Assembly: GCA_025964555.1 (NCBI GenBank)
Contig: JAOPYQ010000009.1
Coordinates: 124,001-188,000 of the forward strand
Origin: Thermoleophilia bacterium
Lineage (GTDB): Bacteria > Actinomycetota > Thermoleophilia > Gaiellales > SKUG01
DNA length: 64,000 bases
Direction: 5' to 3'
The notes below the pieces were generated by a model, which made no database searches, had not been told where the DNA came from, and worked only from the letters and a program-made list of their open reading frames with translations. The position numbers and the translations under genes are program-made. Below, piece by piece: positions 16,068 to 25,284 of this stretch (position 1 is its first letter; each line of letters starts with the position of its first letter).

Positions 16068-19000
16068 TCAGCCAGCCGCGACGAGGCGAACACGCTCGAA
16101 AAGCGCCTCGGGCAACGAATGGCGGAGACGCCACGTTAGCGCGACAGGTCGGTCGCCCTCGAGCTGTCCGGCGAGGTCAACATGACCGAAGAATCGGAAC
16201 CGCGACGAGATCGAGCCTTGCGGACTCTCACGCACGAAGAGCAACCGGTGCAGCGAACCATCGTCGCCACTTCCAATGCACCGACGCATCGCTGGACTGT
16301 CGCGACGCCAGCTGTTCGGTGACTCCCAGTGGAACAGGTCGCGCGAAATCGCATGGTCGCGATATTGCACGCTCGGTGCATAGCGCTGATTGTCTTTGTG
16401 CAGCGTCACGAACATGAGCTGCGTACGAAGGTCGTGCGAGTAGTACACGCCCTCCCTGTGCTCCTTCATCTTCGCGACTTCGCTGATTCCGAGCGCAGCG
16501 AACACCTCGGGCCGCGCGTACCTTGCGTGCACCTGGAGCGGGACGTCAGGCAAATCCAGCAGGGGTCGTGGTTCCGCATCGAGCTCTCGCCCGCGGATCT
16601 CGAGCAGCTCGGCGATCTCGCGGCGAGGCGCTTCATGGCGCCACAGCTCACTGAACCCCTCCGCCAGCGACGAAGGTTGTCGCAGAAGTAGGTGCATCAA
16701 CTGCACCGCACTTCGCTGCTGGGTGGTCGTCATCTCGCGCGGGTCTGGAGCGAATGGTCCACGGAGCCATGTCCCCCATGTGTTCACGCGGTATGGATCC
16801 ATGACGTGCTGTAGGTGACCGATCCGCTTGAGGAGATCTGTTTCCTCGGCCACCTCAGCAGGATCTGGAGAAGTTTTAGGCGCCTCAGCGATCCCACTTT
16901 CCCGCTGCAGCTTGGTCCATGACATGCCGCTCGGTCTATATAGCTGCGACGTGGTGCGCTCTGTTCGCTCGAGGAACTCCGCCATAGTCGCGTTACCAAT
17001 CGACGCCAGGTCCTTGCGCATCGCGACAGCGCCAGGGCGTGTCGCGAGTTGCTTCAACTGAGCGAGAACGCGATCGCGCGCGACGTGGTCTAGCGTGATC
17101 GAGCTGCCCGCGGGAAGGAACGGGAATCCTTGCTCCGCCTGTTCGCGCACAGAGCCACGACTGGTGTCGACGAGGGCACGGTAGCGCTGATCGACCCGGT
17201 ACTTCGCATGGTGCTGACCGATGAGATCGAGCACCGTGCAGCAGCGCTTGCCAGGCGCCAGACGCAGGCCCCGGCCCAGTTGCTGCGCGAACAGGACCGA
17301 GCTTTGCGTCGGCCGTAGCAGCAGCAGCGTGTCCACGTCAGGCACATCGACCCCCTCTCCGAGCACGTCGACGCTGAAGACCACCTGCAACTTGCCGGCC
17401 GTCAGCTGAGCGAGAACCACTTCCCGCGCGTGCTGCGGGTCGTCCCCGGTGAGGTATGCCGCATTGAAGCCGTGGCGCTCAAACTGCTCGGCCATGAACT
17501 GAGCGTGCTGTTTGGTCACGCAGAAGCCGAGAGCGCGCATCTCGGCCGGCTTTTCGATCCACTGATGGATGGCCTGAACCACGGCCTTCACACGGCCATG
17601 GTGAGACGTGTACAGCTCGCTGAGCTCGCCGACCGCGTAGTCGCCGCCGCGCCAGCTCAGCTGGCGGAGATCGGTGCCGTCATCGACCCCGATGTATTGG
17701 AAGGGAGCGAGCAGCTGATCGTCGACCGCCTCCCACAGCCGCAGCTCCGTGGTGTACTCGCCCCCAAACAAATCTGCGACATTGACGCCGTCCACTCGCT
17801 CAGGCGTGGCCGTAAGGCCGACGATCTCCTGAGGTCTGAGGTGCTCGATTAGGCGCCGCCAGCTATCGGCCGTTCCGTGGTGCGCCTCGTCGATGTAGAC
17901 CACGTCGTAGGCGTCCCGCTCAATCGCCTCGAGACGTGAAGGGCTCGAGATGGTCTGGATCATCGCGAACACGTGACGCCCGACACGCGCGGCGCCCTCA
18001 GATCCGCCGAGGATCTCGCCGAAAGCCGGATCTTGGAGTACCTGCCGGAACGTCGATCGAGCCTGGACCAAGATCTGCTCGCGGTGCGCGACGAAGAGCA
18101 GCTTCGGTCGCGGCTCGCCTTCTGAGCAAAGGCGGGCGTAGTCAAGCGCTGCCATCACGGTCTTGCCGGTGCCGGTCGCCGCGACGACCAGGTGACGGTG
18201 CTCATCGAAAGTTCGGCGTCGCAGTTCAAGCTGATCGAGCACGTGCTGTTGATGTGGGCGTGGGCGGAGGGCGAGCTCAGCATATGCATCCGCCAACTGG
18301 CGATTTAGTTGCTCGATCTCGCGTTGCGACCGAGCGGAATGCCGCTGTTGGTCCGACCCTTTCGCTCGAGCGAGCTCATCGTCGAGGCGCTTGCGGTCGA
18401 CCAATGAATACGGCTCGTACGAGGCATCGTTCCAGTACGAGTCGAAGGTCCCTTGCATTCGTATGAACACGGCTGGCGCATCTGCACGTGCGAGACGAAC
18501 GTTCCACTCAATGCCGTCATGGAGGGCTGCCTGCGAGAGATTAGACGAGCCGATGTAAGCGGTGTCGAGTCCACCGGGCCGGTGAAACAGCCAGCTCTTC
18601 GCGTGCAGCTTGGTAGCGTTGCCGTCGTAGCGAACGCAAACAGAGGCGCCGATCTTAACGAGCTCGTCTAGAGCCTTGCCACTGGTGGCACCCAGGTACG
18701 TCGAGGTGACCACGCGAATCGATCCACCGCGTTCGACCAGTGCGCGAAGCTCGTCTAGGAGCTGACTGACCCCGGTCCAGCCAACGAAGGCGCAGATGAG
18801 ATCAACATTATCGGCGCACCGGATCTCTTGGAGCAGGAGCTGACCAAGCGTCGGCTGACCGTCGCCATTCACGAGTAGCTCGGTCGTGGCGAGCGGTATC
18901 GACGGCGCCGGGGGCAGTTTCGGTGTCTCGGCGCCGACCTGGGCCGGGACGATCCCGGTGAGAAGTCCTACAGGTGTGACCAGCTGGTCGCCTGCGAAGT

Positions 19001-19241
19001 CATCACCGAGCGTGAGCACAGCGCGATTCGCGACCTGCGCCATTGCGTCGATATCTGAGGCCTTCGCAGGGGCACGCAACCGTCGAGCCGCTTGAAGTAG
19101 ATGCCGCCCGATGCGTTCCACGGCCTCTGCCTCGGAAAGGCGTGAGGTGACCACCCTCTCGTCAGATAGCTGGGAAACCAGCGACCGAAGCTCCTCCGTC
19201 ATAAGCTCGTCACGGAGTCCTGGCGCCAGTGGTTCGGTCAT
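16068..19241 (-). CDS. PLD-like nuclease / SF2 helicase / DUF3427 fusion protein
   Basis: A 1057-aa protein. The N-terminal helical part leads to a phospholipase D-like domain with one HKD motif (KLHAKSWLFHR, then GSSNLSQ) near residues 230-255. An SF2 helicase follows: VVAATGTGKTVMAA (Walker A), VVYIDEAHHG (DEAH), GLTATPERVDG (motif III), DVLGEGVDVPDVD and QQLGRGLRL (motif VI). The last 300 residues match DUF3427. Proteins of this layout occur in restriction and defence-like contexts. GGGAGG sits seven bases before the ATG. Codon use looks less GC-biased than the flanking genes, suggesting acquisition. An HNH nuclease gene lies 105 bp upstream on the same strand. Confidence 0.9.
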   Translation of the reverse strand: MTEPLAPGLRDELMTEELRSLVSQLSDERVVTSRLSEAEAVERIGRHLLQAARRLRAPAKASDIDAMAQVANRAVLTLGDDFAGDQLVTPVGLLTGIVPAQVGAETPKLPPAPSIPLATTELLVNGDGQPTLGQLLLQEIRCADNVDLICAFVGWTGVSQLLDELRALVERGGSIRVVTSTYLGATSGKALDELVKIGASVCVRYDGNATKLHAKSWLFHRPGGLDTAYIGSSNLSQAALHDGIEWNVRLARADAPAVFIRMQGTFDSYWNDASYEPYSLVDRKRLDDELARAKGSDQQRHSARSQREIEQLNRQLADAYAELALRPRPHQQHVLDQLELRRRTFDEHRHLVVAATGTGKTVMAALDYARLCSEGEPRPKLLFVAHREQILVQARSTFRQVLQDPAFGEILGGSEGAARVGRHVFAMIQTISSPSRLEAIERDAYDVVYIDEAHHGTADSWRRLIEHLRPQEIVGLTATPERVDGVNVADLFGGEYTTELRLWEAVDDQLLAPFQYIGVDDGTDLRQLSWRGGDYAVGELSELYTSHHGRVKAVVQAIHQWIEKPAEMRALGFCVTKQHAQFMAEQFERHGFNAAYLTGDDPQHAREVVLAQLTAGKLQVVFSVDVLGEGVDVPDVDTLLLLRPTQSSVLFAQQLGRGLRLAPGKRCCTVLDLIGQHHAKYRVDQRYRALVDTSRGSVREQAEQGFPFLPAGSSITLDHVARDRVLAQLKQLATRPGAVAMRKDLASIGNATMAEFLERTERTTSQLYRPSGMSWTKLQRESGIAEAPKTSPDPAEVAEETDLLKRIGHLQHVMDPYRVNTWGTWLRGPFAPDPREMTTTQQRSAVQLMHLLLRQPSSLAEGFSELWRHEAPRREIAELLEIRGRELDAEPRPLLDLPDVPLQVHARYARPEVFAALGISEVAKMKEHREGVYYSHDLRTQLMFVTLHKDNQRYAPSVQYRDHAISRDLFHWESPNSWRRDSPAMRRCIGSGDDGSLHRLLFVRESPQGSISSRFRFFGHVDLAGQLEGDRPVALTWRLRHSLPEALFERVRLVAAG

Positions 19242-19346
19242 GCGTCCAACCTCCCAGGAAGGCAGCGCGCGTGCAACAGAGGCGCCTCAGCCGGCCTCCT
19301 TTGCTCGTAATGAAGTGTCAACGAAAAGCCGACGTCAGCAGAGGGA

Positions 19347-19835
19347 TTACCTAACCTCAGCCGCGTACTCGAGCCGCTGCGAGTGCGTCACCGCCACGTG
19401 GCAAGTGCGACAGAGCGTCTCGAGCAGATCCACGTGGTGATGGCATCCCGCCCGGTACCCCTGGCCCCGACGCGGCTCGATGTGGTTCACCTCCAGCTTC
19501 GGCGCCTGCTTGCCGCAGTGCTGACAGGTGCGGTCGTCGCGCTTGAGCGCGCGCTCGCGTGCGTGACCCCAGAAGTGGTTGTCGACGAAGTCGGCGCGGC
19601 AGCTGTCACTGCACCAGCGCCTGCGTCCAGCGGGCAGTGGGCGCCCGCACCACGGGCACTCCCCCACCACATGGGCGGCGGCCTCGCGGCATTGGGCGAG
19701 CAGGCGATCGATCTCCGACACCCAGTTCAGACTAGCGCGCACCTCGCGCCGCGCAAGGGCGCCCCACCACCGCTTCAGCGAGCGGCGCGGGATCGAAGAG
19801 GCGGCGGCGATGTCCGTGCCGAACATGAGGAGCAC
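19347..19835 (-). CDS. HNH endonuclease with N-terminal zinc-finger-like segment
   Basis: A 162-aa protein with a GTG start at 19835. The middle region has a CPWCGRPL...CSDSC four-cysteine pattern, then the HNH core CQHCGKQAPKLEVNHIEPRRGQ, with LLETLCRTCHVAVTH completing the beta-beta-alpha metal finger. The family nicks or cleaves DNA. The N-terminal 50 residues are unassigned. It is transcribed toward the PLD/helicase gene and the two could form an operon. A later in-frame ATG (MFGTDIAAAS, 4th codon) is an alternative start. Confidence 0.85.
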   Translation of the reverse strand: MLLMFGTDIAAASSIPRRSLKRWWGALARREVRASLNWVSEIDRLLAQCREAAAHVVGECPWCGRPLPAGRRRWCSDSCRADFVDNHFWGHARERALKRDDRTCQHCGKQAPKLEVNHIEPRRGQGYRAGCHHHVDLLETLCRTCHVAVTHSQRLEYAAEVR

Positions 19836-19894
19836 GAGGGCGCGCTGCGCGAGGCATGACGTTTGCCTCGATCCATTCGGGAAACAGCCGCCTC

Positions 19895-20278
19895 ATGGAT
19901 GGCGGTGCGTTCAGCGAGTTCGTTGAGGTCGTGGGAAAGGGAGTCGACGCTGCCGGTGTGGCCGTCATCGTTCTCGGCTTCGCATGGGCGACGCTGCTGT
20001 ATCTCGGTCGGGTCGCGCGCAACGGGTCTCCGAACCTAGACCTGTACACCAGCTATCGCCAGGCGATCGGGCGCGCGATCCTGCTGGGGCTCGAGATCCT
20101 GGTAGCGGCAGACATCATCCGAACCGTCGCGGTCACTCCCACGTTCGAGAGCGTGAGCGTCCTCGCGATCATCGTGCTCATCCGAACCTTCCTCAGCGCG
20201 ACCCTCGAGCTCGAGCTGACGGGTCGCTGGCCGTGGCAGCAGCGCTCGGCCAGCTCCCCCAGGACGAACGCGGCGTGA
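19895..20278 (+). CDS. DUF1622 family membrane protein
   Basis: I chose the ATG at 19895 (127 aa) rather than 19856 because DUF1622 proteins start shortly before the first helix, and this leaves room for promoters between divergent genes. Three transmembrane helices are apparent: GVAVIVLGFAWATLLYLG, AILLGLEILVAADIIRTV and VSVLAIIVLIRTFLSATLELEL, with the family motif LGLEILVAADIIRT. Function unknown. It converges with the YczE-like gene. Confidence 0.85.
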   Translation: MDGGAFSEFVEVVGKGVDAAGVAVIVLGFAWATLLYLGRVARNGSPNLDLYTSYRQAIGRAILLGLEILVAADIIRTVAVTPTFESVSVLAIIVLIRTFLSATLELELTGRWPWQQRSASSPRTNAA

Positions 20279-20303
20279 AGGCCCCAGTCCCGGCCGTCTC
20301 TCG

Positions 20304-20906
20304 CTAATCTTCGGCACCGATCTCCACGTGGAAGATTGGGATGAACACCTGCGCGAGCGGGCCGATCGTCAGCGCGTAGACCAGCGTGCCGACGCCGAGC
20401 GTGCCACCGAGCAGCGCACCGACCGCGACCACCGAGACTTCGACGGCCGTGCGGGCGCGGCGAACCGAGTGCCCACGTTCCGCGATGCCGATCATGAGGC
20501 CGTCGCGCGGGCCGGGCCCGAAGCGCGCGCCGATGTAGAGCCCGGTGGCGAGCGCGTTGATCGCCACACCGCCGACGAGGAGCGCGACACGAGCGGTGAG
20601 GCCGCCGGGTGCATCGACCGCGTCGAGGATCATGTCGAGCACGACGCCGAGGATGAGCACGTTGCTGATCGTGCCCAGCCCGGGCCGCACCCGCAGCGGG
20701 ATCCACAGCACCAGGACGACGCCTGACACGATCACGACCCAGGCGCCGATGCTGAGCGGGAGCTGCCGCGCCAGCCCCTGGTGGAGGACGTCCCAAGGCA
20801 TGTTGCCGAGCGTCGACAGCACGAGCATCGCCATGCTGACGCCGTACAGCACCAGGCCGACGTACAGCTGGACCAGCCGGCGTCCGAGGCGACGCGGGGG
20901 CTGCAC
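20304..20906 (-). CDS. yczE: YczE/YyaS-type membrane protein
   Basis: A 200-aa protein, five-helix arrangement. The GTG at 20906 is preferred because it sits two bases after the DUF1810 stop and gives the expected N-terminus QPPRRLGRRLVQLYVGLVLYG. Family motifs: STLGNMPWDVLHQGLA, GTISNVLILGVVLDMILD and GPRDGLMIGI. The YczE group is of unknown function but is widely conserved as an integral membrane protein. The track ORF extends 110 residues upstream through DUF1810 in another frame. Confidence 0.88.
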   Translation of the reverse strand: MQPPRRLGRRLVQLYVGLVLYGVSMAMLVLSTLGNMPWDVLHQGLARQLPLSIGAWVVIVSGVVLVLWIPLRVRPGLGTISNVLILGVVLDMILDAVDAPGGLTARVALLVGGVAINALATGLYIGARFGPGPRDGLMIGIAERGHSVRRARTAVEVSVVAVGALLGGTLGVGTLVYALTIGPLAQVFIPIFHVEIGAED

Positions 20907-20908
20907 GA

Positions 20909-21346
20909 TCAGCGCTCCGATTCGAGACGAGCGATCGTCGCCGGATCCCGTCCGCCTGGAAAGTAGCGCACGAGCACGTCGACGAACGCTCGCTCGTCCG
21001 GCGCTGCGGCGGCGAACAGGGTCATCGACGAGCGCAGCTTCGCCGCGTCGATCGATCCCATGACGAGGATCGGATCGTCCTCCCCCGATTCCAGCAGTGC
21101 CTGCGCGCATTCGACAAGACGCGGACCGAGCACCGGATGCTCGAGATAGGCGCAGGCCTCGGCCAGTCCGGAGATTCCGTAGCGTCGCGCCATGTCGCTC
21201 CGACCGAGCCCGGCGAGCTGCGGCAGCACGAACCACATCCAGTGCGTGCGCTTGCGCCCGGCTCGCAGCTCCGCGAGAGCGCGGGCGTACGTGTCGTCGG
21301 CATCCTGCGCCGCGACGAAGCGCTGCAGGTCATGGGCGTCATGCAT
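20909..21346 (-). CDS. DUF1810 family protein
   Basis: The start is set at the ATG at 21346 (MHDAHDLQRFVAAQDAD), giving 145 aa. The remainder of the 652-residue track ORF is antisense or out-of-frame reading of the ABC permeases. Characteristic motifs: RKRTHWMWFVLPQLAGLG, MARRYGISGLAEACAYLEHPVLGPRL and IDAAKLRSSMTLF. The function of the family is unknown. It is followed after two bases by the YczE gene, so the two are probably cotranscribed. Confidence 0.93.
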   Translation of the reverse strand: MHDAHDLQRFVAAQDADDTYARALAELRAGRKRTHWMWFVLPQLAGLGRSDMARRYGISGLAEACAYLEHPVLGPRLVECAQALLESGEDDPILVMGSIDAAKLRSSMTLFAAAAPDERAFVDVLVRYFPGGRDPATIARLESER

Positions 21347-21363
21347 GGGCCACTCCGCCGCGC

Positions 21364-22311
21364 TCAGCTCAGCCGGATCCGCGGATCGAGCAGCGCCTGC
21401 AGGCAGTCCACGACGATGTTCATCACGACCACGAGCACGGCGCCGAAGAGCACCATCGTGAGCAGGATGGGAAAGTCGAGGTTGCGGATGCCGAGCATGA
21501 GCACGCTGCCGAGGCCGGGCAGGCCGAAGATGGTCTCGGTGAAGATCGCGCCCTGCAGCGTGGCGGCGATGTCCATGCCGAACATGATGAGGATCGGGAT
21601 CATGCCCAGGCGCATGACGTGGTGGATGAACACGCGATCGGGGTCGAGGCCCTTGGCGATCGCGGTCTTGACCCACTCCTCGTGCATCGCAGCGCGCACG
21701 TTGGTGCGCGTCACGAGCGCGTAGCTCGCCGCCGAGACGATCGCGAGCGTGCACGCCGGAAGCAGCAGGTGATACAGCCAGCCGAACAGGCCGCCGCGGT
21801 AGATGGTGAGGTAGTCGCCCGGTGGGAAGATCGCGAGCTTCTGGGTGAACAGAAACAGCAGCATCGCCGCGAGCCAGATCGTCGGCAGCGACAGCCCGAC
21901 GAGCGCGATGATCGTGAGCGAGCCGTCCAGGCGCGAGCCTTGGCCGGTCGCGCCCTTGACGCCCATCCACACGCCGACGGACAGCCACAGCGTCGCGGCG
22001 ACGAAGCACAGCGCGAGCGTCACCGGCAGCGCGTTCCAGATCATCGGCATGATCTCGGTGCCGAGGTTGTAGCTCTTGATCTGGCCGGTGAGCAGCTGCT
22101 TCATGGTGAAGACGTACTGCTGCGGCAGCGCGTCGTTGAGGTGGAACTTCTCGCGGATCGCCTCGAGCAGCTCGGGCGTGGGGCTCTTGCCGGCGATGCG
22201 CAGCGCCGGGTCGCCGGTGGGGAGCAGGAAGAAGATCATGAAGGTGACGATCGAGATCAGGAAGATCGTGATCGCGCCGTAGATGAGCCGCCGCAGGATG
22301 TAGGTGCCCAT
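21364..22311 (-). CDS. Oligopeptide/dipeptide ABC transporter permease (DppB/OppB type)
   Basis: A 315-aa permease. The N-terminus YILRRLIYGAITIFLISIVTFMIFFLLPTGDP is typical of OppB/DppB. The inner-membrane-component EAA-type loop lies in the second half (AALRGAIF-like ATLQGAIFTETIFGLPGLGSV), and six transmembrane segments are evident. It forms a heterodimer with the product of the gene upstream. Three bases separate the two genes. No ATP-binding subunit is found nearby. Confidence 0.93.
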   Translation of the reverse strand: MGTYILRRLIYGAITIFLISIVTFMIFFLLPTGDPALRIAGKSPTPELLEAIREKFHLNDALPQQYVFTMKQLLTGQIKSYNLGTEIMPMIWNALPVTLALCFVAATLWLSVGVWMGVKGATGQGSRLDGSLTIIALVGLSLPTIWLAAMLLFLFTQKLAIFPPGDYLTIYRGGLFGWLYHLLLPACTLAIVSAASYALVTRTNVRAAMHEEWVKTAIAKGLDPDRVFIHHVMRLGMIPILIMFGMDIAATLQGAIFTETIFGLPGLGSVLMLGIRNLDFPILLTMVLFGAVLVVVMNIVVDCLQALLDPRIRLS

Positions 22312-22314
22312 CGG

Positions 22315-23367
22315 TCAGCTCCCCGTCAGGTTCTTGGGATCGAAGGCTTCTTCGATCCCCTTGCTGATGAGGTTGACGCTCACCGCGAACATCACAACGA
22401 ACATGCCGGGCACGAGCGTGATCCACCACGCGGTCGTCACGAACGGGACGCCGTCGCCGATGCCGGTGCCCCAGCTCATCTGCGGCGGCAGGATCCCGAT
22501 GCCCAGGTACGACAGGCCTGCCTCGCCAAGCACCATGCCGGTGAAGATGAGCCCGAAGTAGGTGAACAGCGCGCCGGAGATGTTGGGCAGCATGTGGCGC
22601 GCCATGATGCGCAGGTCGGAGCTGCCCATCGCCTTGGCGGCCTCCACGAATTCCTTCTCCGCCAGGCCGATCACCAGGCCGCGGATGATGCGGCTCATGC
22701 CGGCGATCGCGCCCACGCCCAGGATGAGGATCAGCAGCGACACCGACCCGCGATGGATGGGGCCGATCGAGCGCGTCGCGAGCGCGGTTGAGAGGCCGAC
22801 GAGCAGCAGCAGACTCGGAAAGCACATCATGAAGTCGGCCCAGCGTGAGATCGCGGCGTCCCACCACCCGCGTCGGTACCCGGCGAGCGTGCCGAGCGCC
22901 ACAGCGCCGAACATCGCGATCACCGACGCGCCGAAGCCCGCCAGCAGGGAGACGCGCCCGCCGACCAGGGTGCGCATGAACACGTCGCGCCCGAGCGCGT
23001 CGGCGCCGAGCATGTACTCGCGGTGAAAGCCCGGGCCGATGCCGGGTGTGCCGTCGAGCTCCACGACCTCACGCTTCTTGCCGCCGAGCACGATCGTGTC
23101 GGACAGGCCCTGCTCGACAGCGGTGCGCCCGGCGAAGCCGCGCTCCATGAGCGGCGCGGCCGCGACGAGCACGAGGATGAACAGCAGCATCGCGCATGAC
23201 GCCATGAACAGGCGGCTCTCCTTGAGCCGCAGCATCGCGATGTCAGTCGGGCTCGGGCTCTCCGCCACCACGGGCGCCCAGGTGCCGCTCGCGATCGGAC
23301 CAACCTCGGGCAGGAGTACGGCGGGCTTCGGCAGGGCGCCGGGTGCGGGTATCGCGTGACCGGCCAT
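22315..23367 (-). CDS. Oligopeptide/dipeptide ABC transporter permease (DppC/OppC type)
   Basis: A 350-aa permease with a proline-rich cytoplasmic N-terminus, a first helix (FMASCAMLLFILVLVAAAPL), a periplasmic-side segment and the DppC core (GADALGRDVFMRTLVGGRVSLLAGF). The cytoplasmic loop is EFVEAAKAMGSSDLRIMARHMLPN. It pairs with the DppB-like protein. Its ATG overlaps the stop codon of the substrate-binding protein gene (TGATG). Confidence 0.93.
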   Translation of the reverse strand: MAGHAIPAPGALPKPAVLLPEVGPIASGTWAPVVAESPSPTDIAMLRLKESRLFMASCAMLLFILVLVAAAPLMERGFAGRTAVEQGLSDTIVLGGKKREVVELDGTPGIGPGFHREYMLGADALGRDVFMRTLVGGRVSLLAGFGASVIAMFGAVALGTLAGYRRGWWDAAISRWADFMMCFPSLLLLVGLSTALATRSIGPIHRGSVSLLILILGVGAIAGMSRIIRGLVIGLAEKEFVEAAKAMGSSDLRIMARHMLPNISGALFTYFGLIFTGMVLGEAGLSYLGIGILPPQMSWGTGIGDGVPFVTTAWWITLVPGMFVVMFAVSVNLISKGIEEAFDPKNLTGS

Positions 23368-25010
23368 CAGCTGTCTCCCTCGCTGCTGTCGCCCTTGCCG
23401 TCCACGGAGACCTTCGAGTAGAGCATCCCCATGATCGGGTGCGACGTGTACCCCTTGAGGCGCTTGCCGGTGAACTCATACGTCACGCGCACCGCGAACG
23501 GCGCGACAGGAGCGTCCTTCATGATCTGCTCGTCCAGATCGCCCCACGCCTTCTCGCGCGCCGCAGGCTCCAGCAGCGCATTGGCCGCGGCGATCTCCTT
23601 GTCGGCGCCGTGGTACATCGCCTGGTTCTGGTTGCCCTCGGCGGTGATGCGCTTGCCATTGAGCAGCACATCGATGAAGTTCGAGCCCTCGGGGTAGTCC
23701 TGCGACCAGGCGTACAGCCCGATCTGCGGCTTCGTCTTGGGGTTGCCGATCGTCGTGTAGAACACGGCGTAGTCGAGGCACTTGAGCTCGGTCTGGAAGC
23801 CCAGCTCGTTGAGCGTCGCCTGCATGTACTCGGGAATCGGGTTCGGACCGTCCGCGGCCTGGCACCAGAACGAGATCTTGCCCGGCTTCACGCCCGACTC
23901 CTTGATGAGCGCGCGCGCCTTCTTCATGTCCGGCCCGGGATAGAACTCATGCTTGCGATAGCCCGGAATGAGCGGCGGCAGGAAATTCTCGGTCGGCTCC
24001 GCCCGCCCACCCATCAGCTTCACGAGCGCGCGACGATCGATCGCGTAGTTCACCGCCTGACGCACCTTGAGGTTGTCGAACGGCGGCTGCTGCGTGTTCA
24101 TGAAGATGTAGTCGAGCGACGCATCGAAGTGCTTGTGGATGTACGGCTTCCACTCCGGGTCGTCGCGCATGCGCCGCAGCTGCGACGAGGCGAGCGCCTC
24201 CATCGAGAAGTCAGCCACGCCCTGGCGGATCTTCGTGGCGGCGTTGTCAGCCGCCGGGCCGAGCTGGATCTCGATCTTGTCGACGTGCCCGTCGGGCGTG
24301 TCGGGCGTCCACTCCTTGAACGCCGGGTTGCGCTCGAGCAGGATCCTGCGGTTCGGCACGTACTCCTTGATCTTGTACGGGCCCGTCGCCGGAATGAAGC
24401 CCTTGCCGGTCATGTCCTTGGCCGGCACCTCCTTGGGCACCGCCACCGAGAACAGCATCGCCATCTTGTAGTTGAACGTCGGATCCGGCTGCACGAGGTT
24501 GTACTGGATCGTGCGCGCCGCATCGTCCACGACGATGCCGCGGATGTCCTTGGCCTTGCCGTCCATGTACTCCTGGGCGCCGTCGATGATCGTGTAGAAG
24601 CCCACGCCCGGCGACGGCAGCTTGAACAGCCGCTCGATCGCCCACTTCATGTCACTCGGCAGCACCTCGCGATTGGCGGGCGCGCCGAACATCACGCCCT
24701 TGCGCATCGTGAAGGTGTACGTCGCGCCCTCGTTCGAGACGACGGGCATCGCCGCGGCGATGTCGGGCACGAGCTCGTTGCCCGCGGCGCCCTCGACCTT
24801 CTTGTAGGTGAGCAGCCCGTTGTAGGCGGGATACATCGTCTGCCACCCGGTCGCCGTGTACGACATCCCGGGATCGAGGTAGTCGGGGCCGCCGCTCGAC
24901 ATGCCCACGAGCGTATTGCCGTGGTCGACCGGGTGCGGGCGCAGCACGAGCATGAGCACCGCCGCGATGGCGATGACTGCGATGACCACATGCTTGCGTC
25001 GTAGCTCCAC
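23367..25010 (-). CDS. Peptide ABC transporter substrate-binding protein (SBP family 5)
   Basis: A 547-aa protein with GTG start. The N-terminal hydrophobic segment VVIAVIAIAAVLMLVL is a signal peptide or uncleaved membrane anchor; there is no lipobox Cys. The SBP_bac_5 fold is shown by GGPDYLDPGMSYTATGWQ, VPDIAAAMPVVSNEGATYTFTMRKGVMFG, NYAIDRRALVKLMGG and AWSQDYPEGSNFIDVLL. It probably captures oligopeptides outside the membrane and delivers them to the permease pair. It is the first gene of the operon, with a 274-bp divergent intergenic region upstream. Confidence 0.93.
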   Translation of the reverse strand: MELRRKHVVIAVIAIAAVLMLVLRPHPVDHGNTLVGMSSGGPDYLDPGMSYTATGWQTMYPAYNGLLTYKKVEGAAGNELVPDIAAAMPVVSNEGATYTFTMRKGVMFGAPANREVLPSDMKWAIERLFKLPSPGVGFYTIIDGAQEYMDGKAKDIRGIVVDDAARTIQYNLVQPDPTFNYKMAMLFSVAVPKEVPAKDMTGKGFIPATGPYKIKEYVPNRRILLERNPAFKEWTPDTPDGHVDKIEIQLGPAADNAATKIRQGVADFSMEALASSQLRRMRDDPEWKPYIHKHFDASLDYIFMNTQQPPFDNLKVRQAVNYAIDRRALVKLMGGRAEPTENFLPPLIPGYRKHEFYPGPDMKKARALIKESGVKPGKISFWCQAADGPNPIPEYMQATLNELGFQTELKCLDYAVFYTTIGNPKTKPQIGLYAWSQDYPEGSNFIDVLLNGKRITAEGNQNQAMYHGADKEIAAANALLEPAAREKAWGDLDEQIMKDAPVAPFAVRVTYEFTGKRLKGYTSHPIMGMLYSKVSVDGKGDSSEGDS

Positions 25011-25183
25011 GCGCGTGTTCCCCCGAGTGCGCTGGCTTCCCCTGACTGTCTGTCGAGCCGTGGCGTGCCTGCTGTTGCGCTCGGCCGCGCATCAGAGGGG
25101 GACGATCGATGGCCGCCGCGGCGCGTTGTTCCTGCACGCGAACGTCTTTCACCATCGTGGTAGGCATCGTGCGCGTTCACGCC

Positions 25184-25212
25184 TTGCATCGAGATCGTTC
25201 GAGGACGATACT
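25184..25212 (+). promoter_or_regulatory. Sigma-70-type promoter TTGCAT-N17-GATACT
   Basis: A -35-like TTGCAT (25184-25189) and -10-like GATACT (25207-25212) with the ideal 17-bp spacing lie about 70 bp upstream of the ATG at 25285. They lie within the 274-bp divergent region (25011-25284), in which I saw nothing else. Confidence 0.55.
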
Positions 25213-25284
25213 GCTGGCGCAGTCGCGCTTGAGGGGGACATCTCGCGCCGCTGCGACCGACACCAACCCTGAGGAGCACCACAC

